Positions 9,419 to 19,407 are shown, counted from the stretch's first letter. The stretch: DNA of 64,000 bases from Rhodanobacter humi (GCF_041107455.1 NZ_JBGBPY010000001.1:930001-994000); one strand, 5' to 3'. Translations and numbers: made by a program. The notes: generated by a model from the sequence alone, not told the origin.

Positions 9419-10045
9419 ATGAATATTTCGACTTCGTCCAACAACATTTCTTTAAGAGCGGGGGTGGACGAGGCCGGTCGCGGGCCCTTGGCCGGCCCGG
9501 TGGTGGTGGCTGCGGTGATCCTCGATCCCGCGCGTCCCATCGCCGGCCTCGACGATTCCAAGAAGCTCAGCGAAAAGCGCCGCGAAGCGCTGTATCCGCA
9601 GATCGTCGAATGCGCGCTGGCGCACTGCGTGATCGTGGTCGAGGCCGAGGAGATCGACCGGCTCAACATCTTCCAGGCCACCATGGCCGGCATGAGCCGC
9701 GCCGTGGCCGGCCTCGCGCCCGCCGCGCAGGAGGCGCTGGTGGACGGCAACAAGCTGCCGAAGGACCTGCCCTGCCCCGGCCGCGCCATCGTGGGCGGCG
9801 ACGCGCTGGAGCCGGCGATCAGCGCCGCCTCGATCCTCGCCAAGGTCACCCGCGACCGCCTGATGGTGGCGCTGGATGCCAGCCATCCCGGCTACGGCTT
9901 CGCCGTGCACAAGGGCTATCCCACGCCGGCCCACCTGGCCGCGCTGCAGCGGCTCGGCCCCTGCACGCAGCACCGGCGCAGCTTCGCGCCGGTGCGCCTG
10001 CTGCTGGATCAGGCAACGCTGTTCCCGGACGACCCCGGTTGCTGA
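9419..10045 (+). CDS. rnhB: Ribonuclease HII
   Basis: 208 residues. It cleaves RNA in RNA/DNA hybrids, in particular 5' of single ribonucleotides misincorporated in DNA. The first catalytic pair is Asp17-Glu18 in [15 protein letters not shown]. Other family segments include [12 protein letters not shown] and the C-terminal [18 protein letters not shown]. The N-terminal stretch ([13 protein letters not shown]) is lower in G+C than the rest and directly follows a repeat cluster, so the exact start is less certain. It lies between lpxB and dnaE, as in related genomes. Confidence 0.95.
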   Translation: MNISTSSNNISLRAGVDEAGRGPLAGPVVVAAVILDPARPIAGLDDSKKLSEKRREALYPQIVECALAHCVIVVEAEEIDRLNIFQATMAGMSRAVAGLAPAAQEALVDGNKLPKDLPCPGRAIVGGDALEPAISAASILAKVTRDRLMVALDASHPGYGFAVHKGYPTPAHLAALQRLGPCTQHRRSFAPVRLLLDQATLFPDDPGC

Positions 10046-10239
10046 TCGCCCGCCGGCGAAATGGATCGGCATAGGCCATCGGTCTATGCAACTTTTCCCC
10101 GCGCGGGAGCATCATTCACTGCAGGAAGCCCCGTCCGCATGGACGCGTCCGCAGCAGCGGCGACGTCCCGCCAGATCAGACCCGCCGATTGCTGCCACCG
10201 TTGCGCACAACGCGCATCGCCCATCGCAGGAGTCGTGCC

Positions 10240-10446
10240 ATGATGCTCCCGTCCAACCATTCGACCGCTTCTCCCGTGCCGGCCGGCATGCCCGTGCCGG
10301 CACAGGCTGAACTCGCCACCGGCGGCGCCGATGAAAACCTGCCGCTGCATGCCGACTACAACCTCCATCCGCTGAAGGTGGACGGACTCGGCCACTACCT
10401 GCCGTCCAGCGAGGAACCGGAGGAAGAGCGCTTCCATGTCCGTTGA
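10240..10446 (+). CDS. Small hypothetical protein
   Basis: 68 residues from ATG at 10240, preceded by AGGAG at the right spacing. The sequence is unrecognised: a Pro/Ala-rich N-terminal part, then DENLPLHADYNLHPLKVDGLGHYLPSSEEPEEERFHVR with an acidic tail. There is no signal peptide or membrane segment. The ribosome-binding site and the low-repeat, well-mixed composition of the C-terminal half favour a real gene. An upstream in-frame start at 10189 adds an Arg-rich piece and is less likely. Function unknown. Confidence 0.5.
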   Translation: MMLPSNHSTASPVPAGMPVPAQAELATGGADENLPLHADYNLHPLKVDGLGHYLPSSEEPEEERFHVR

Positions 10447-10514
10447 GCGGCGATGCTTCCCCTGCCCCACGCCGCTCGCTACGCTGGCGACGCTATCCGG
10501 GGAAAAGGGATGAC

Positions 10515-11063
10515 ATGCGCCGTATCGCCGCCGTATTGCTCGGACTGATGTTCTGCGTGGCCGCCCACGCGCACGTGCAACCGGGCGACACGCCGCCGGA
10601 CGCGCTGGGCACGACCCAGGACGGCCGGGCGGTGACGGTTTCGTCGCTGCACGGCAAGGTCGTGGTGGTCAGTTTCTGGGCCACCTGGTGCGGCTACTGC
10701 ATGAAGGAAATGCCGGTGCTGGCGAACCTGCAGTCATTGGCGACCCAGCGTGGCCTGCCATTGCAGGTGGTCACCGTCAACTATCGCGAGGATCGGCGCG
10801 TCTTCGTGAACGCCGTGCGCGCCCTACGCCCGCGCCTGCCCGGCCTGCTGATGACCTGGGATCGCGATGGCGCACTGGGCAGGCCCTACGGCAGCGACAA
10901 GGGCATTCCGGTGATGGTGATGCTGCGTCGCGACGGCACGGTGGCGCACGTCCACGTCGGCTACGGTGAAGACATGCTCGACACCCTGGTGGGCGAGATC
11001 AACGAGTTGCTCGCCGGGACCGCAGCCACCTCCGCCGCCGGCAACGCCGGCGGCAGCCTGTAG
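10515..11063 (+). CDS. Secreted TlpA/ResA-like thioredoxin-fold protein
   Basis: 182 residues. An N-terminal signal peptide (MRRIAAVLLGLMFCVAAHA) is followed by a redoxin domain with the active site WCGYC (Cys59, Cys62) after VVVVSFWATW, then GIPVMVMLRRDG containing the cis-Pro typical of the fold. The TlpA/ResA family carries out periplasmic thiol reduction, for example of apocytochrome c or metal-chaperone cysteines. No cytochrome-maturation gene is adjacent, so the substrate cannot be named. It sits just before dnaE, and the intervening 127 bp contains no clear promoter. Confidence 0.85.
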   Translation: MRRIAAVLLGLMFCVAAHAHVQPGDTPPDALGTTQDGRAVTVSSLHGKVVVVSFWATWCGYCMKEMPVLANLQSLATQRGLPLQVVTVNYREDRRVFVNAVRALRPRLPGLLMTWDRDGALGRPYGSDKGIPVMVMLRRDGTVAHVHVGYGEDMLDTLVGEINELLAGTAATSAAGNAGGSL

Positions 11064-11190
11064 GGCCCTCGGCGGACTTTCGACCGCCGGAATCCAGCCG
11101 CCGCCCCGCGCCAGGCGCATCGCGCGGAAGTCAATCTTGCCGCTGGCCCGGGTGCCGGTTAGCCTGCATGGATTCACCGCGTCGATCCGC

Positions 11191-14100
11191 ATGCCCGCAC
11201 GCTTCGTCCATACCCACCTGCACAGCGAGTATTCGCTGGTCGATTCGACCATCCGCATCAAGGCGCTGGTCGCCGCCTGCGTTCAGGCAGGCATGCCGGC
11301 GGTGGCGCTCACCGACGAATGCAACATGTTCGCGCTGGTGAAGTTCTACAAGGCCTGCAGCGCGGCGGGCATCAAGCCGATCTGCGGCAGCGACCTGTGG
11401 ATAGCCGCGCCGGACGATCCGCGCCCGTGGCGACTCACCCTGCTGTGCCAGCACCGCGAGGGTTACCTCAACCTGTCGCGGCTCGTCTCGCGCGCTTGGC
11501 AGGAGGGCCAGCACGGCGGCCGCGCGCTGGTCGAGGCGGGCTGGCTCACCGCCGCCGCGACGGATGGCCTGATCGCCCTGCTCGGCCGCGAGAGCGAAAC
11601 GGCGCGCATCGCCCTGTCGCAAGGTCACGATGCCGCGCTGGCGAAACTGCGCCCGCTGGCGCGGCTGTTCCCGGATCGCCTGTATCTCCAGCTCACCCGC
11701 TGCGGTCGCGAGGGCGAGGAAACCTGGAACCAGGCCGCCCTGGCGCTGGCCACCGAACTCGCGCTGCCCGTGGTTGCCGGCAACGACGTACGCTTCCTCA
11801 AGCGCGACGATTTCGAGGCGCACGAGGCGCGCGTCTGCATCCACCAGGGCCGCGTGCTGGCCGATCCCAAGCGTCCGCGCGACTACAGCGACCAGCAGTA
11901 CCTGAAATCCCCGGAGGAAATGGCCGAGCTGTTCGCGGACCTCCCCGAGGCGTTGGAAAACACCGTCGAGCTGGCCAGGCGCTGCAACCTCGAACTGAAG
12001 TTCGGCGCCTACTACCTGCCCGATTTCCCCGTACCCGCGGGCTACGACCTCGACAGCTACATCCGCGAACTGGCGCGGCAGGGCCTGAAGGAACGCCTCG
12101 CCGCCTCGCCGCTCGCGCCCGGCCACACGCTGGCCGACTACGAGGCGCGGCTGGAACGCGAGCTGGACGTCATCATCAAGATGGGCTTCCCCGGCTACTT
12201 CCTGATCGTGGCGGACTTCATCAACTGGGGCAAACAGAACGGCATCCCGGTGGGGCCGGGCCGCGGTTCCGGCGCGGGCTCGCTGGTGGCGTGGGTGCTG
12301 AAGGTCACCGACCTCGATCCGCTGCAGTTCAACCTGCTGTTCGAGCGCTTCCTCAACCCCGAACGCGTGTCGATGCCCGACTTCGACATCGACTTCTGCA
12401 TGGACCGCCGCGACGAGGTGATCGACTACGTCTCGCGCAAGTACGGCCGCGACCACGTCAGCCAGATCATCACCTACGGTTCGATGGCGGCGAAAGCGGT
12501 GCTGCGCGACTCCGGCCGCGTGCTGGGCATGGGCTACGGCGCGGTGGACAAGATCGCCAAGCTGATCCCGCCGCGCCCGCTCGACCTCACCCTGTCCGAC
12601 GCGCTGGGTCGCACCGAGAAATCGAAGAAGGAGCCCGAGCGCGTCGTCAAGGAATTCTGCGAGCTGTACGCGCAGGACGAGGACGAGGCGCGCCCGCTGA
12701 TCGACCTCGCGCTGAAGCTGGAAAGCCTCACCCGCAACGTCGGCAAGCACGCCGGTGGCGTGGTGATCGGCCAGAAGACGCTCACTGAATACGCACCGCT
12801 GTACTGCGAAGCGGGCGGCGGCGGCGTGGTCACCCAGTACGACAAGGACGACGTGGAAGCGGTCGGCCTGGTGAAGTTCGACTTCCTCGGCCTGCGCACG
12901 CTCACCATCATCGACTGGACGGTGAAGGCGATCAACGCGCGTCGCGCCGAGAAGCGCCCCCTTCCGCCCTCCGGGCACCTTCCCCCGCAAACGGGGAAAG
13001 GAAGTTCGAGTCTGCCAGCGGCAGACGACGATTCCATGGGCGAGGAGCCGCTGGATATTTCCAAGCTGCCGCTGGACGACGCGCATACCTATGCCGAGAT
13101 CTTCGCCAAGGCGAAGACCGTGGCGATCTTCCAGTTCGAATCCTCGGGCATGCAGCGCATGCTGAAGGACGCCAGGCCCGACCGCTTCGACGATCTCATC
13201 GCGCTGGGCGCGCTGTACCGCCCCGGCCCGATGGACCTGATCCCCAACTTCGTGGCGCGCAAGCACGGCCGCGAGGACGTGGTGTACCCCGACCCGCGCG
13301 TCGAGCCGATCCTGAAAGAGACCTACGGCATCATGGTCTACCAGGAACAGGTGATGCAGATGGCGCAGATCGTGGGCGGCTACACGCTCGGCGGCGCCGA
13401 CCTGCTGCGGCGCGCGATGGGCAAGAAGAAAGTCGAGGAGATGGCGAAGGAGCGCGCCAAGTTCCGCGAGGGCGCGGCCAGGGATGGCGTCGGCAGCGAC
13501 AAGGCCGACGAAATCTTCGACGTGATGGAGAAGTTCGCCGGCTACGGCTTCAACAAGTCGCACGCCGCCGCGTATGCACTCGTCTCCTACCAGACCGCGT
13601 GGCTGAAGGCGCACTACCCCGCCGAGTTCATGGCCGCGACGATCTCGTCGGATATGGACAACACCGACAAGGCGGTGACCTTCATCGAGGAGTCCAAGGC
13701 GATCGGCCTCGCCGTGCTGCCGCCGGACGTGAACGCCTCGGACTACATGTTCGTGGCGACCAAGCCCAAGGAAATCCGCTACGGCCTCGGCGCGATCAAG
13801 GGCGTGGGCCAGGGCGCCTGCGAGTCCATCGTCGCGGAACGCCAGCGCGACGGCGCGTACAAGGATCTCGCCGACTTCTGCCGCCGCGTCGATCCCACCA
13901 AGCTCAACCGGCGCGTGCTGGAGGCATTGATCCTGTCCGGCGCACTGGATGCGCTGGCGCCCAACCGCGCCAGCCTGATGCTGCAACTGCCCGACGCGAT
14001 CAAGGCCGCCGAGCAGCACCTGCGCGATCGCCAGTCCGGCCAGAACGACATGTTCGGCGCCGCGATGGGCGCAACCACACCGGTGGTGCAGATCGAGCTG

Positions 14101-14823
14101 TCCACCGCGCCCGACTGGCCGCTCGAACAAAAACTGCAAGGCGAACGCGACACGCTGGGCCACTACCTCTCCGGCCATCCCGTCGATCCCTGGCGCGAGG
14201 AACTGGCCCAGCTCGCCACCTGCCCCCTGGGCGAGATCGTCGAGCGCTACCAGCCACCCCGGCCGCGCAAGAGCGATGGCGACGACGGCAACCGCTTCCG
14301 CCGCGGCCCGGATACGCCGTGGACCGCGGCCGGCATGGTGGTGGCCGTGCGCAAGCGCGGCGACAGCGACGCCTTCGTGCGGCTGGAGGACGGCACCGGC
14401 GCGATCGAGGTGAGCTTCTTCGGCGAGCTGTACCAGCAGGTGGCGCCGCTCCTGGTGCGCGACGAGCTGCTGATCGTCGAGGGCGGCCTGCGCATCGACG
14501 AATTCTCCGGCGGCGGCTTCCAGATCCGTGCACGCAGCGCCACCACCCTGGCCGATGCCTGCCGGCGCCATGCGCGCCTGCTGCAGGTGAAAGTGAACGG
14601 CATCGGCCCCGGCTTCGCGGAACAGCTGCGCCAGACCCTGGCCGGCTACCGCGGTGGCCGCGCCAGCGTCAGCCTGCACGGCTACCACAACGGCACGGCG
14701 CAGGCCGACCTGGAGCTCGGCGAGGAGTGGCGGGTGGAGGCCATTCCCGACCTGCTGCGCGCGGTGCGGGCGTTGCCGGGGGTGACGGCGGCCAAGCTGC
14801 GGCTCGTCCGCAGCGAAAAGTGA
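11191..14823 (+). CDS. dnaE: DNA polymerase III alpha subunit, with in-frame repeat-like insert
   Basis: 1210 residues from ATG at 11191; the usual DnaE1 N-terminus begins FVHTHLHSEYS. It is the replicative polymerase. A PHP domain (about 1-270) is followed by the polymerase core with catalytic Asp399 and Asp401 in PDFDIDF and a third Asp near 564 (VKFDFLGL), then a helix-hairpin-helix region and a C-terminal OB fold (about 1045-1130, WTAAGMVVAVRKRGD...). Residues about 588-616 are an extra Pro/Ser/Gly-rich segment between INARRAEK and GEEPLDISKLPLDD, absent in E. coli, and its DNA is made of two palindromes. The reading frame stays open. Confidence 0.96.
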   Translation: MPARFVHTHLHSEYSLVDSTIRIKALVAACVQAGMPAVALTDECNMFALVKFYKACSAAGIKPICGSDLWIAAPDDPRPWRLTLLCQHREGYLNLSRLVSRAWQEGQHGGRALVEAGWLTAAATDGLIALLGRESETARIALSQGHDAALAKLRPLARLFPDRLYLQLTRCGREGEETWNQAALALATELALPVVAGNDVRFLKRDDFEAHEARVCIHQGRVLADPKRPRDYSDQQYLKSPEEMAELFADLPEALENTVELARRCNLELKFGAYYLPDFPVPAGYDLDSYIRELARQGLKERLAASPLAPGHTLADYEARLERELDVIIKMGFPGYFLIVADFINWGKQNGIPVGPGRGSGAGSLVAWVLKVTDLDPLQFNLLFERFLNPERVSMPDFDIDFCMDRRDEVIDYVSRKYGRDHVSQIITYGSMAAKAVLRDSGRVLGMGYGAVDKIAKLIPPRPLDLTLSDALGRTEKSKKEPERVVKEFCELYAQDEDEARPLIDLALKLESLTRNVGKHAGGVVIGQKTLTEYAPLYCEAGGGGVVTQYDKDDVEAVGLVKFDFLGLRTLTIIDWTVKAINARRAEKRPLPPSGHLPPQTGKGSSSLPAADDDSMGEEPLDISKLPLDDAHTYAEIFAKAKTVAIFQFESSGMQRMLKDARPDRFDDLIALGALYRPGPMDLIPNFVARKHGREDVVYPDPRVEPILKETYGIMVYQEQVMQMAQIVGGYTLGGADLLRRAMGKKKVEEMAKERAKFREGAARDGVGSDKADEIFDVMEKFAGYGFNKSHAAAYALVSYQTAWLKAHYPAEFMAATISSDMDNTDKAVTFIEESKAIGLAVLPPDVNASDYMFVATKPKEIRYGLGAIKGVGQGACESIVAERQRDGAYKDLADFCRRVDPTKLNRRVLEALILSGALDALAPNRASLMLQLPDAIKAAEQHLRDRQSGQNDMFGAAMGATTPVVQIELSTAPDWPLEQKLQGERDTLGHYLSGHPVDPWREELAQLATCPLGEIVERYQPPRPRKSDGDDGNRFRRGPDTPWTAAGMVVAVRKRGDSDAFVRLEDGTGAIEVSFFGELYQQVAPLLVRDELLIVEGGLRIDEFSGGGFQIRARSATTLADACRRHARLLQVKVNGIGPGFAEQLRQTLAGYRGGRASVSLHGYHNGTAQADLELGEEWRVEAIPDLLRAVRALPGVTAAKLRLVRSEK
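12957..13036. repeat. Palindromic repeat-like insertion inside dnaE
   Basis: Within the dnaE coding sequence lie a hairpin at about 12978-13001 (CCTTCCCCCG, loop CAAA, CGGGGAAAGG, one mismatch) and a second at 13011-13025 (TCTGCC, loop AGC, GGCAGA). The first resembles the CCCTCTCCC repeats elsewhere in the window. The segment encodes the non-conserved linker at residues about 588-616 and keeps the frame. Confidence 0.65.
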
Positions 14824-14871
14824 AACATCTGCTCTGAGACCCCCAACGCCAGAGCCAGAGCTTTTGCTGAT

Positions 14872-14902
14872 CTCGAAAGCCGCCTTCCTGGCGGCTTTCG
14901 AG
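14872..14902 (+). terminator. Hairpin terminator-like structure after dnaE
   Basis: 13-bp perfect stem, CTCGAAAGCCGCC, with loop TTCCT and its complement, 48 bp downstream of the dnaE stop. The right arm includes TTT but is not followed by a long T-run, so termination strength is uncertain. Confidence 0.55.
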
Positions 14903-15030
14903 TCGGTACAGCCGGCCGCAGGCCGACTGCACCTCCGCTGCGCAGGCACTGAAGCGCCTGCGCACGGGCGGCACATCCATGTGCCGCAACCTCGCTCCGC
15001 CCGGAGTGCCGGGATACCCATACGCGCCCG

Positions 15031-15060
15031 TTCCCGCCTTTTTTACGTGACCGGTATACT
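15031..15060 (+). promoter_or_regulatory. Predicted sigma-70 promoter of accA
   Basis: A good -10 box, TATACT, at 15055-15060 with a weak -35-like TTCCCG at 15031-15036 (18-bp spacer). It is 30 bp before the accA start and follows the putative dnaE terminator. The call rests mainly on the -10 element. Confidence 0.4.
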
Positions 15061-15090
15061 GCCGGGCTTCCGTGCCATGAACCTCGGCGA

Positions 15091-16047
15091 ATGAATCCCA
15101 ACTTCCTCGATTTCGAACAACCCATTGCCGAGCTCGAGGCGAAGATCGAGGAGCTGCGCCATACCAGCAACGGCCAGGCGCTGAACATCGACGAGGAAGT
15201 CGGCCGGCTGCGCGAGAAGCTCAAGCTCAAGACCAACGACATCTTCAAGAACCTCAGTTCATGGCAGATCGCCCAGCTGTCGCGCCACCCGGCGCGGCCG
15301 TACACGCTCGATTACATCGGCGTGATGTGCGAGGAGTTCCACGAGCTGGCCGGCGACCGCATGTACGCCGACGACGGCGCCATCGTGGGCGGCCTGGGCC
15401 GCATCAACGGCCGCGCGGTGATGATCGTGGGCCACCAGAAGGCGCGCGACACCAAGGGCAAGCTCCGGCGCAACTTCGGCATGCCGCGCCCCGAGGGTTA
15501 CCGCAAGGCGCTGCGCCTGATGAAGATGGCCGAACGCTTCGGCCTGCCGGTACTCACCCTGATCGACACCATGGGCGCCTACCCCGGCATCGGCGCCGAG
15601 GAACGCGGCCAGAGCGAGGCGATCGCGCGCAACCTGCTGGAGATGGCCGACCTCAAGACGCCGATCATCTGCACCGTGATCGGCGAGGGCGGCTCCGGCG
15701 GCGCGCTGGCGATCGGCGTGGGCGACCGCACCAACATGCTGCAGTACTCGACCTATTCCGTGATCACCCCGGAAGGTTGCGCCACCATCCTGTGGCGCAG
15801 CGCCGAGCGCGCCAAGGACGCCGCCGAGGCGCTGGGCCTCACCGCGCCGCGCCTGCTGGAGCTGGGCCTGATCGACAAGCTGATCCGCGAGCCGCTGGGC
15901 GGTGCCCACCGCAACCCGCGCTCGATGGCGATCCGCCTCAAGGCCGTGCTGATGAACCAGCTCGACGAGCTGCAGGCGATGCCGACGACCGACCTGCTGG
16001 AACAGCGCTACCGCCGCCTGCGCAGCTACGGCGCGTTCCAGGAATAA
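15091..16047 (+). CDS. accA: Acetyl-CoA carboxylase carboxyltransferase subunit alpha
   Basis: 318 residues, normal for AccA. With AccD it transfers the carboxyl group from carboxybiotin to acetyl-CoA, giving malonyl-CoA for fatty acid synthesis. The N-terminal region ([20 protein letters not shown]) is a coiled-coil-like helix. Crotonase-fold motifs include [34 protein letters not shown] and [16 protein letters not shown]. It follows dnaE as in many gamma- and betaproteobacteria. accD is not in this window. Confidence 0.97.
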   Translation: MNPNFLDFEQPIAELEAKIEELRHTSNGQALNIDEEVGRLREKLKLKTNDIFKNLSSWQIAQLSRHPARPYTLDYIGVMCEEFHELAGDRMYADDGAIVGGLGRINGRAVMIVGHQKARDTKGKLRRNFGMPRPEGYRKALRLMKMAERFGLPVLTLIDTMGAYPGIGAEERGQSEAIARNLLEMADLKTPIICTVIGEGGSGGALAIGVGDRTNMLQYSTYSVITPEGCATILWRSAERAKDAAEALGLTAPRLLELGLIDKLIREPLGGAHRNPRSMAIRLKAVLMNQLDELQAMPTTDLLEQRYRRLRSYGAFQE

Positions 16048-16106
16048 CCGCCGTCGCGATACGCCCGGCGCTACCATCGACGGCACACAGACTGCCGGGA
16101 ACCGCC

Positions 16107-16841
16107 ATGGCCCACGACAAGCTCGCCGTACTGATCGACGCCGACAACGCGCGCCCGGCCATCGTCGAAGGCCTGCTCGCCGAGATCGCGAAGTACGGCA
16201 CCGCGCACGTCAAGCGCATCTACGGCGACTGGACCAAGCCCGACCTCAACGGCTGGAAAGAGGTGCTGCTGCGCCACTCGATCCAGCCGATCCAGCAGTT
16301 CCGCTATACCGTGGGCAAGAACGCCACCGACTCGGCGATGATCATCGACGCAATGGACCTGCTCTACGCCGGGCGCTTCGACGGCTTCTGCATCGTCTCC
16401 AGCGACAGCGACTTCACCCGACTCGCCTCGCGCATCCGCGAATCCGGACTCACCGTGTACGGCTTTGGCGAACGCAAGACGCCCGAACCATTTCGCACCG
16501 CCTGCGACAAGTTCATCTACACCGAGGTGCTGGTGCAGGCCTCCGAGGCCGAACCCAGCGCCGGCGTGAAACGGCGCACCGCGAAGGAACTGCGCGGCGA
16601 CAGTCAGCTGATGAACCTGCTGCGCAACGCGATCGAGGCCGCCTCCGACGACACCGGCTGGGCCGGGTTGGGCGCGATCGGCAGCATCATCAACAAACAG
16701 TCGCCCGACTTCGACTCGCGCAATTACGGCTATGCCAAGCTGAGCGGACTGATCAAGGGCATTGGCCTGTTCGAGACCGAGGAACGCCACATCGGCAACG
16801 GCAAGCACATGTACATGCGCCTGCGCACCGACAAAAAGTGA
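16107..16841 (+). CDS. NYN-domain protein with C-terminal OST-HTH/LOTUS domain
   Basis: 244 residues. The N-terminal NYN (PIN-like nuclease) domain has the acidic residues expected: Asp11 and Asp13 in VLIDADNARP, an Asp in NATDSAMIIDAMDLL (about 70-84), and the SSDSDFTRLASRIR segment near 95-108. The C-terminal part (about 165-244, ELRGDSQLMNLLRNAIEAA... YGYAKLSGLIKGIGLFE) matches the OST-HTH/LOTUS architecture, a putative RNA-binding domain. A role in RNA processing or degradation is likely, but the target is unknown. The stop overlaps the tilS start (GTGA). Confidence 0.85.
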   Translation: MAHDKLAVLIDADNARPAIVEGLLAEIAKYGTAHVKRIYGDWTKPDLNGWKEVLLRHSIQPIQQFRYTVGKNATDSAMIIDAMDLLYAGRFDGFCIVSSDSDFTRLASRIRESGLTVYGFGERKTPEPFRTACDKFIYTEVLVQASEAEPSAGVKRRTAKELRGDSQLMNLLRNAIEAASDDTGWAGLGAIGSIINKQSPDFDSRNYGYAKLSGLIKGIGLFETEERHIGNGKHMYMRLRTDKK

Positions 16842-18142
16842 GCGACCCGCTGCTTCGCCATCTTGCCGCCGCGCTGGAAGTCGCGCCGCCTTCATCGCTC
16901 TGCGTGGCCTACAGCGGCGGCCCCGACTCCACCGCCCTGCTGCACGCACTGGCGCAACTGCCCGCGGCGCGCGAACGCGGCTTGCGCGCCCTGCACGTCG
17001 ACCACGGCCTGCGCGCGGACAGTGCGGCCTGGGCCGAACATTGCCGCCGTTTCTGTACCGGGCTGGGTGTGCCCTGCGAAGTCGTGCGCGTGCAGGTCGA
17101 GACGCATCGCGGCGCAGGCCTGGAAGCCGCCGCCCGCCACGCCCGCTACGCAGCCTTCGCCGCGCAGCTGCGCACCGGCGAAACCCTGCTGCTGGCCCAC
17201 CACCGCGACGACCAGGCCGAGACCGTGCTGCTGAAGCTGCTGCGCGGCGCCGGCCCGGAAGGTTTGGGCGGCATGCGCGAGCGCCGGCCGCTGGGTGCGG
17301 GCACGCTGTGGCGGCCGCTGCTGCATGACATCACACGCGCACAACTGCACGACTACGTCGCCGTGCACGGCCTGCCCTGCATCGACGATCCCTCGAATGC
17401 CGACACCCGGCTCGCCCGCAACCAGCTGCGCCACGAGATCCTGCCGCGCCTCGCGGCGCACTGGCCGCAGGCAACGGACTCGATCCTGCACAGCGCCGCG
17501 CTCAGCCGCGCCGCCGCCGACGCGCTGCGCACACACTGGCTCGCCGCCTTCGAAGCCTTGCACAACACCACCAACGGCAGCCTGGCCGCCGCCGACTGGC
17601 TGGCGCTTGCTCCCGCACTGCGCGAACCCCTGCTCGATCACTGGCTGCATGCGCGCGGCCTGCCCGCACCCACCACCGCGCAGCGCGCACAGGTCGAACG
17701 CCAGTGCGCCGCCCGCCCAGGCCAGTCGCCGTGCATCCGCTGGCCCGGCGCGGAACTGCACGTGTGGAAGGGGCGGCTGTGGGCACGCGCCCCCCGGCTC
17801 GCCATCGATCCTTCCTGGCAAGCGCACTGGCAGGGCGAGCCGCTCGCGTTGCCCGACGGCGGCCAGCTGACGCTGCACGACGAACATGCGCGCCTGCCCG
17901 CGCCGCTCGTCGTGCGCCTGCGCCGGGGTGGCGAACGCCTCAAACCCGTCGGCGACGCGCACACCCGCGAGCTGCGCGACCTGTTCCAGCAGGCTGCGCT
18001 GCCGCCATGGCAACGTCTGGCCTGCCCGCTGCTGTACGAAGACGACACGCTGGTCGCGGTGGCCGACCGCTGGTGCAGCATGCGCGGCCGGCAACTGTTC
18101 GCCGCCGCCGGCAGTCAGCCGCGCTGGCAGGCCGGCGCCTGA
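16838..18142 (+). CDS. tilS: tRNA(Ile)-lysidine synthase
   Basis: 434 residues from GTG at 16838, overlapping the previous stop. It modifies cytidine 34 of tRNA-Ile(CAU) to lysidine with ATP and lysine, switching codon recognition from AUG to AUA. The PP-loop motif SGGPDS is at residues 26-31, HVDHGLRADSAAW follows, and the HHRDDQAET segment is near residues 120-130. The C-terminal TilS domains are present (RGGERLKPVGDAHTRELRDLFQQAALPPWQR). No tRNA-Ile gene is in the window. Confidence 0.95.
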   Translation: MSDPLLRHLAAALEVAPPSSLCVAYSGGPDSTALLHALAQLPAARERGLRALHVDHGLRADSAAWAEHCRRFCTGLGVPCEVVRVQVETHRGAGLEAAARHARYAAFAAQLRTGETLLLAHHRDDQAETVLLKLLRGAGPEGLGGMRERRPLGAGTLWRPLLHDITRAQLHDYVAVHGLPCIDDPSNADTRLARNQLRHEILPRLAAHWPQATDSILHSAALSRAAADALRTHWLAAFEALHNTTNGSLAAADWLALAPALREPLLDHWLHARGLPAPTTAQRAQVERQCAARPGQSPCIRWPGAELHVWKGRLWARAPRLAIDPSWQAHWQGEPLALPDGGQLTLHDEHARLPAPLVVRLRRGGERLKPVGDAHTRELRDLFQQAALPPWQRLACPLLYEDDTLVAVADRWCSMRGRQLFAAAGSQPRWQAGA

Positions 18143-18236
18143 GATTGCCGAAACGCCTGCAAAACCGCGCTCCAGGCACCGCAATGGCAAGCTGTCGCAT
18201 TGATTCCCTACCGCCGCTGCGCTAGCGTTGCGGGTC

Positions 18237-18494
18237 ATGGCCAAGACCGTTTCCCCCGCCGCCAAGACCCCGCCCGCCGCCGACTTCGAACACTCGCTGG
18301 ACGAGCTCGAACAGCTGGTGGCGAAGATGGAGGGCGGCGAGCTGAGCCTGGACGAATCGCTGGCCTCCTTCGAGCGCGGCATCGGTCTGTACCGTCACTG
18401 CCAGCAGGCGCTGGAACAGGCCGAACTGCGCGTGCGCCTGCTGCTCGACCCCGAAGCCCCCGACAGCGCCGAACCGTTTGAACCCGAACACTGA
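18237..18494 (+). CDS. xseB: Exodeoxyribonuclease VII small subunit
   Basis: 85 residues. Small helical subunit that joins XseA to form ExoVII, which degrades single-stranded DNA to oligonucleotides. The core [37 protein letters not shown] is the family signature. ATG at 18237 is chosen over TTG at 18228. It overlaps the start of ispA by 17 bases, the common xseB-ispA arrangement. xseA is not in the window. Confidence 0.95.
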   Translation: MAKTVSPAAKTPPAADFEHSLDELEQLVAKMEGGELSLDESLASFERGIGLYRHCQQALEQAELRVRLLLDPEAPDSAEPFEPEH

Positions 18495-19374
18495 GCTTGG
18501 CCCTGCCCTGCAGTCGTTGATCGCCCGTGCCGAGCAGGCACTGGATCGCAGCCTGCCGCACGCCGAGCAATCCCCCGCCGAACTGCACCGCGCGATGCGC
18601 TACGCCGTGCTGGGCGGCGGCAAGCGACTGCGCCCACTGCAGGTCTACGCTACCGCCCATGCACTGGGCCATGACGAGGCCGCACTCGACGCCGCCGCCT
18701 GCGCGGTGGAACTGATCCACGCCTACTCGCTGGTGCACGACGACCTGCCCGCGATGGACGACGACGCGCTGCGCCGCGGTCGCCCCACCTGCCACATCGT
18801 GTTCGGCGAGGCGATGGCGATACTCGCGGGCGACGCGCTGCAGGCGCTGGCCTTCGAACTGCTCGCCGCGCCCGCCGCCGCGCCCGATGCCGCCACCGGC
18901 ATGCGCATGCTGCATGCGCTGGGCCGCGCCTGCGGCGCCGAAGGCATGGCCGGCGGCCAGGCGCTGGACCTCGCCGCAGTGGGCCGCAAACTCACTCTTG
19001 CCGAACTCGAACACATGCACGCCTGCAAGACCGGCGCACTGATCCGCGCCTCGGTGGCGCTGGGCGCGCTCGCCGCCGGCGCCGACGAAACCACGCTCGC
19101 CGCGCTGGATCGCTACGCCTCCGCGGTGGGCCTGGCCTTCCAGGTGCGCGACGACATCCTCGACGTGGAAGGCGAATCCGCGGTGATCGGCAAGACCGCC
19201 GGCAAGGATGCCGCCGCCGACAAGCCCACCTTCCCCTCGATCCTCGGCCTCGACGCTTCGTGCGCACGGCTGGCCGAACTCACGGACATCGCCCTCGATG
19301 CCATCGCGCCGCTGGGGCCGCGCACCGAACTGCTGGCCGAGCTGGCCCGCTACGCCGCGCAACGCCATCGCTGA
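18478..19374 (+). CDS. ispA: Polyprenyl (farnesyl) diphosphate synthase
   Basis: 298 residues from TTG at 18478, inside the end of xseB. It condenses IPP with DMAPP and GPP to make farnesyl diphosphate, precursor of undecaprenol and quinone side chains. The first Asp-rich motif DDLPAMDDD is at residues 88-96 and the second DDILD at 225-229; GGGKRLRP is at 47-53. dxs, often the next gene, is not here. With dxr at the start of the window this supplies two isoprenoid steps. A strong terminator follows. Confidence 0.94.
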   Translation: MNPNTELGPALQSLIARAEQALDRSLPHAEQSPAELHRAMRYAVLGGGKRLRPLQVYATAHALGHDEAALDAAACAVELIHAYSLVHDDLPAMDDDALRRGRPTCHIVFGEAMAILAGDALQALAFELLAAPAAAPDAATGMRMLHALGRACGAEGMAGGQALDLAAVGRKLTLAELEHMHACKTGALIRASVALGALAAGADETTLAALDRYASAVGLAFQVRDDILDVEGESAVIGKTAGKDAAADKPTFPSILGLDASCARLAELTDIALDAIAPLGPRTELLAELARYAAQRHR

Positions 19375-19378
19375 AAAA

Positions 19379-19407
19379 CGAAAAAGCCCGCGATGCGGGC
19401 TTTTTCG
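19379..19407. terminator. Bidirectional terminator between ispA and the DUF4870 gene
   Basis: 13-bp perfect stem (CGAAAAAGCCCGC, loop GAT, complement) with A5 on the left and T5 on the right, 5 bp after the ispA stop and 19 bp from the end of the convergent gene. It can serve both genes. Confidence 0.9.

Noticed and set aside
11131-15021. A 1296-codon open frame antisense to dnaE
   Set aside because: Low-complexity His/Val/Ala/Arg composition and full overlap with a conserved gene.
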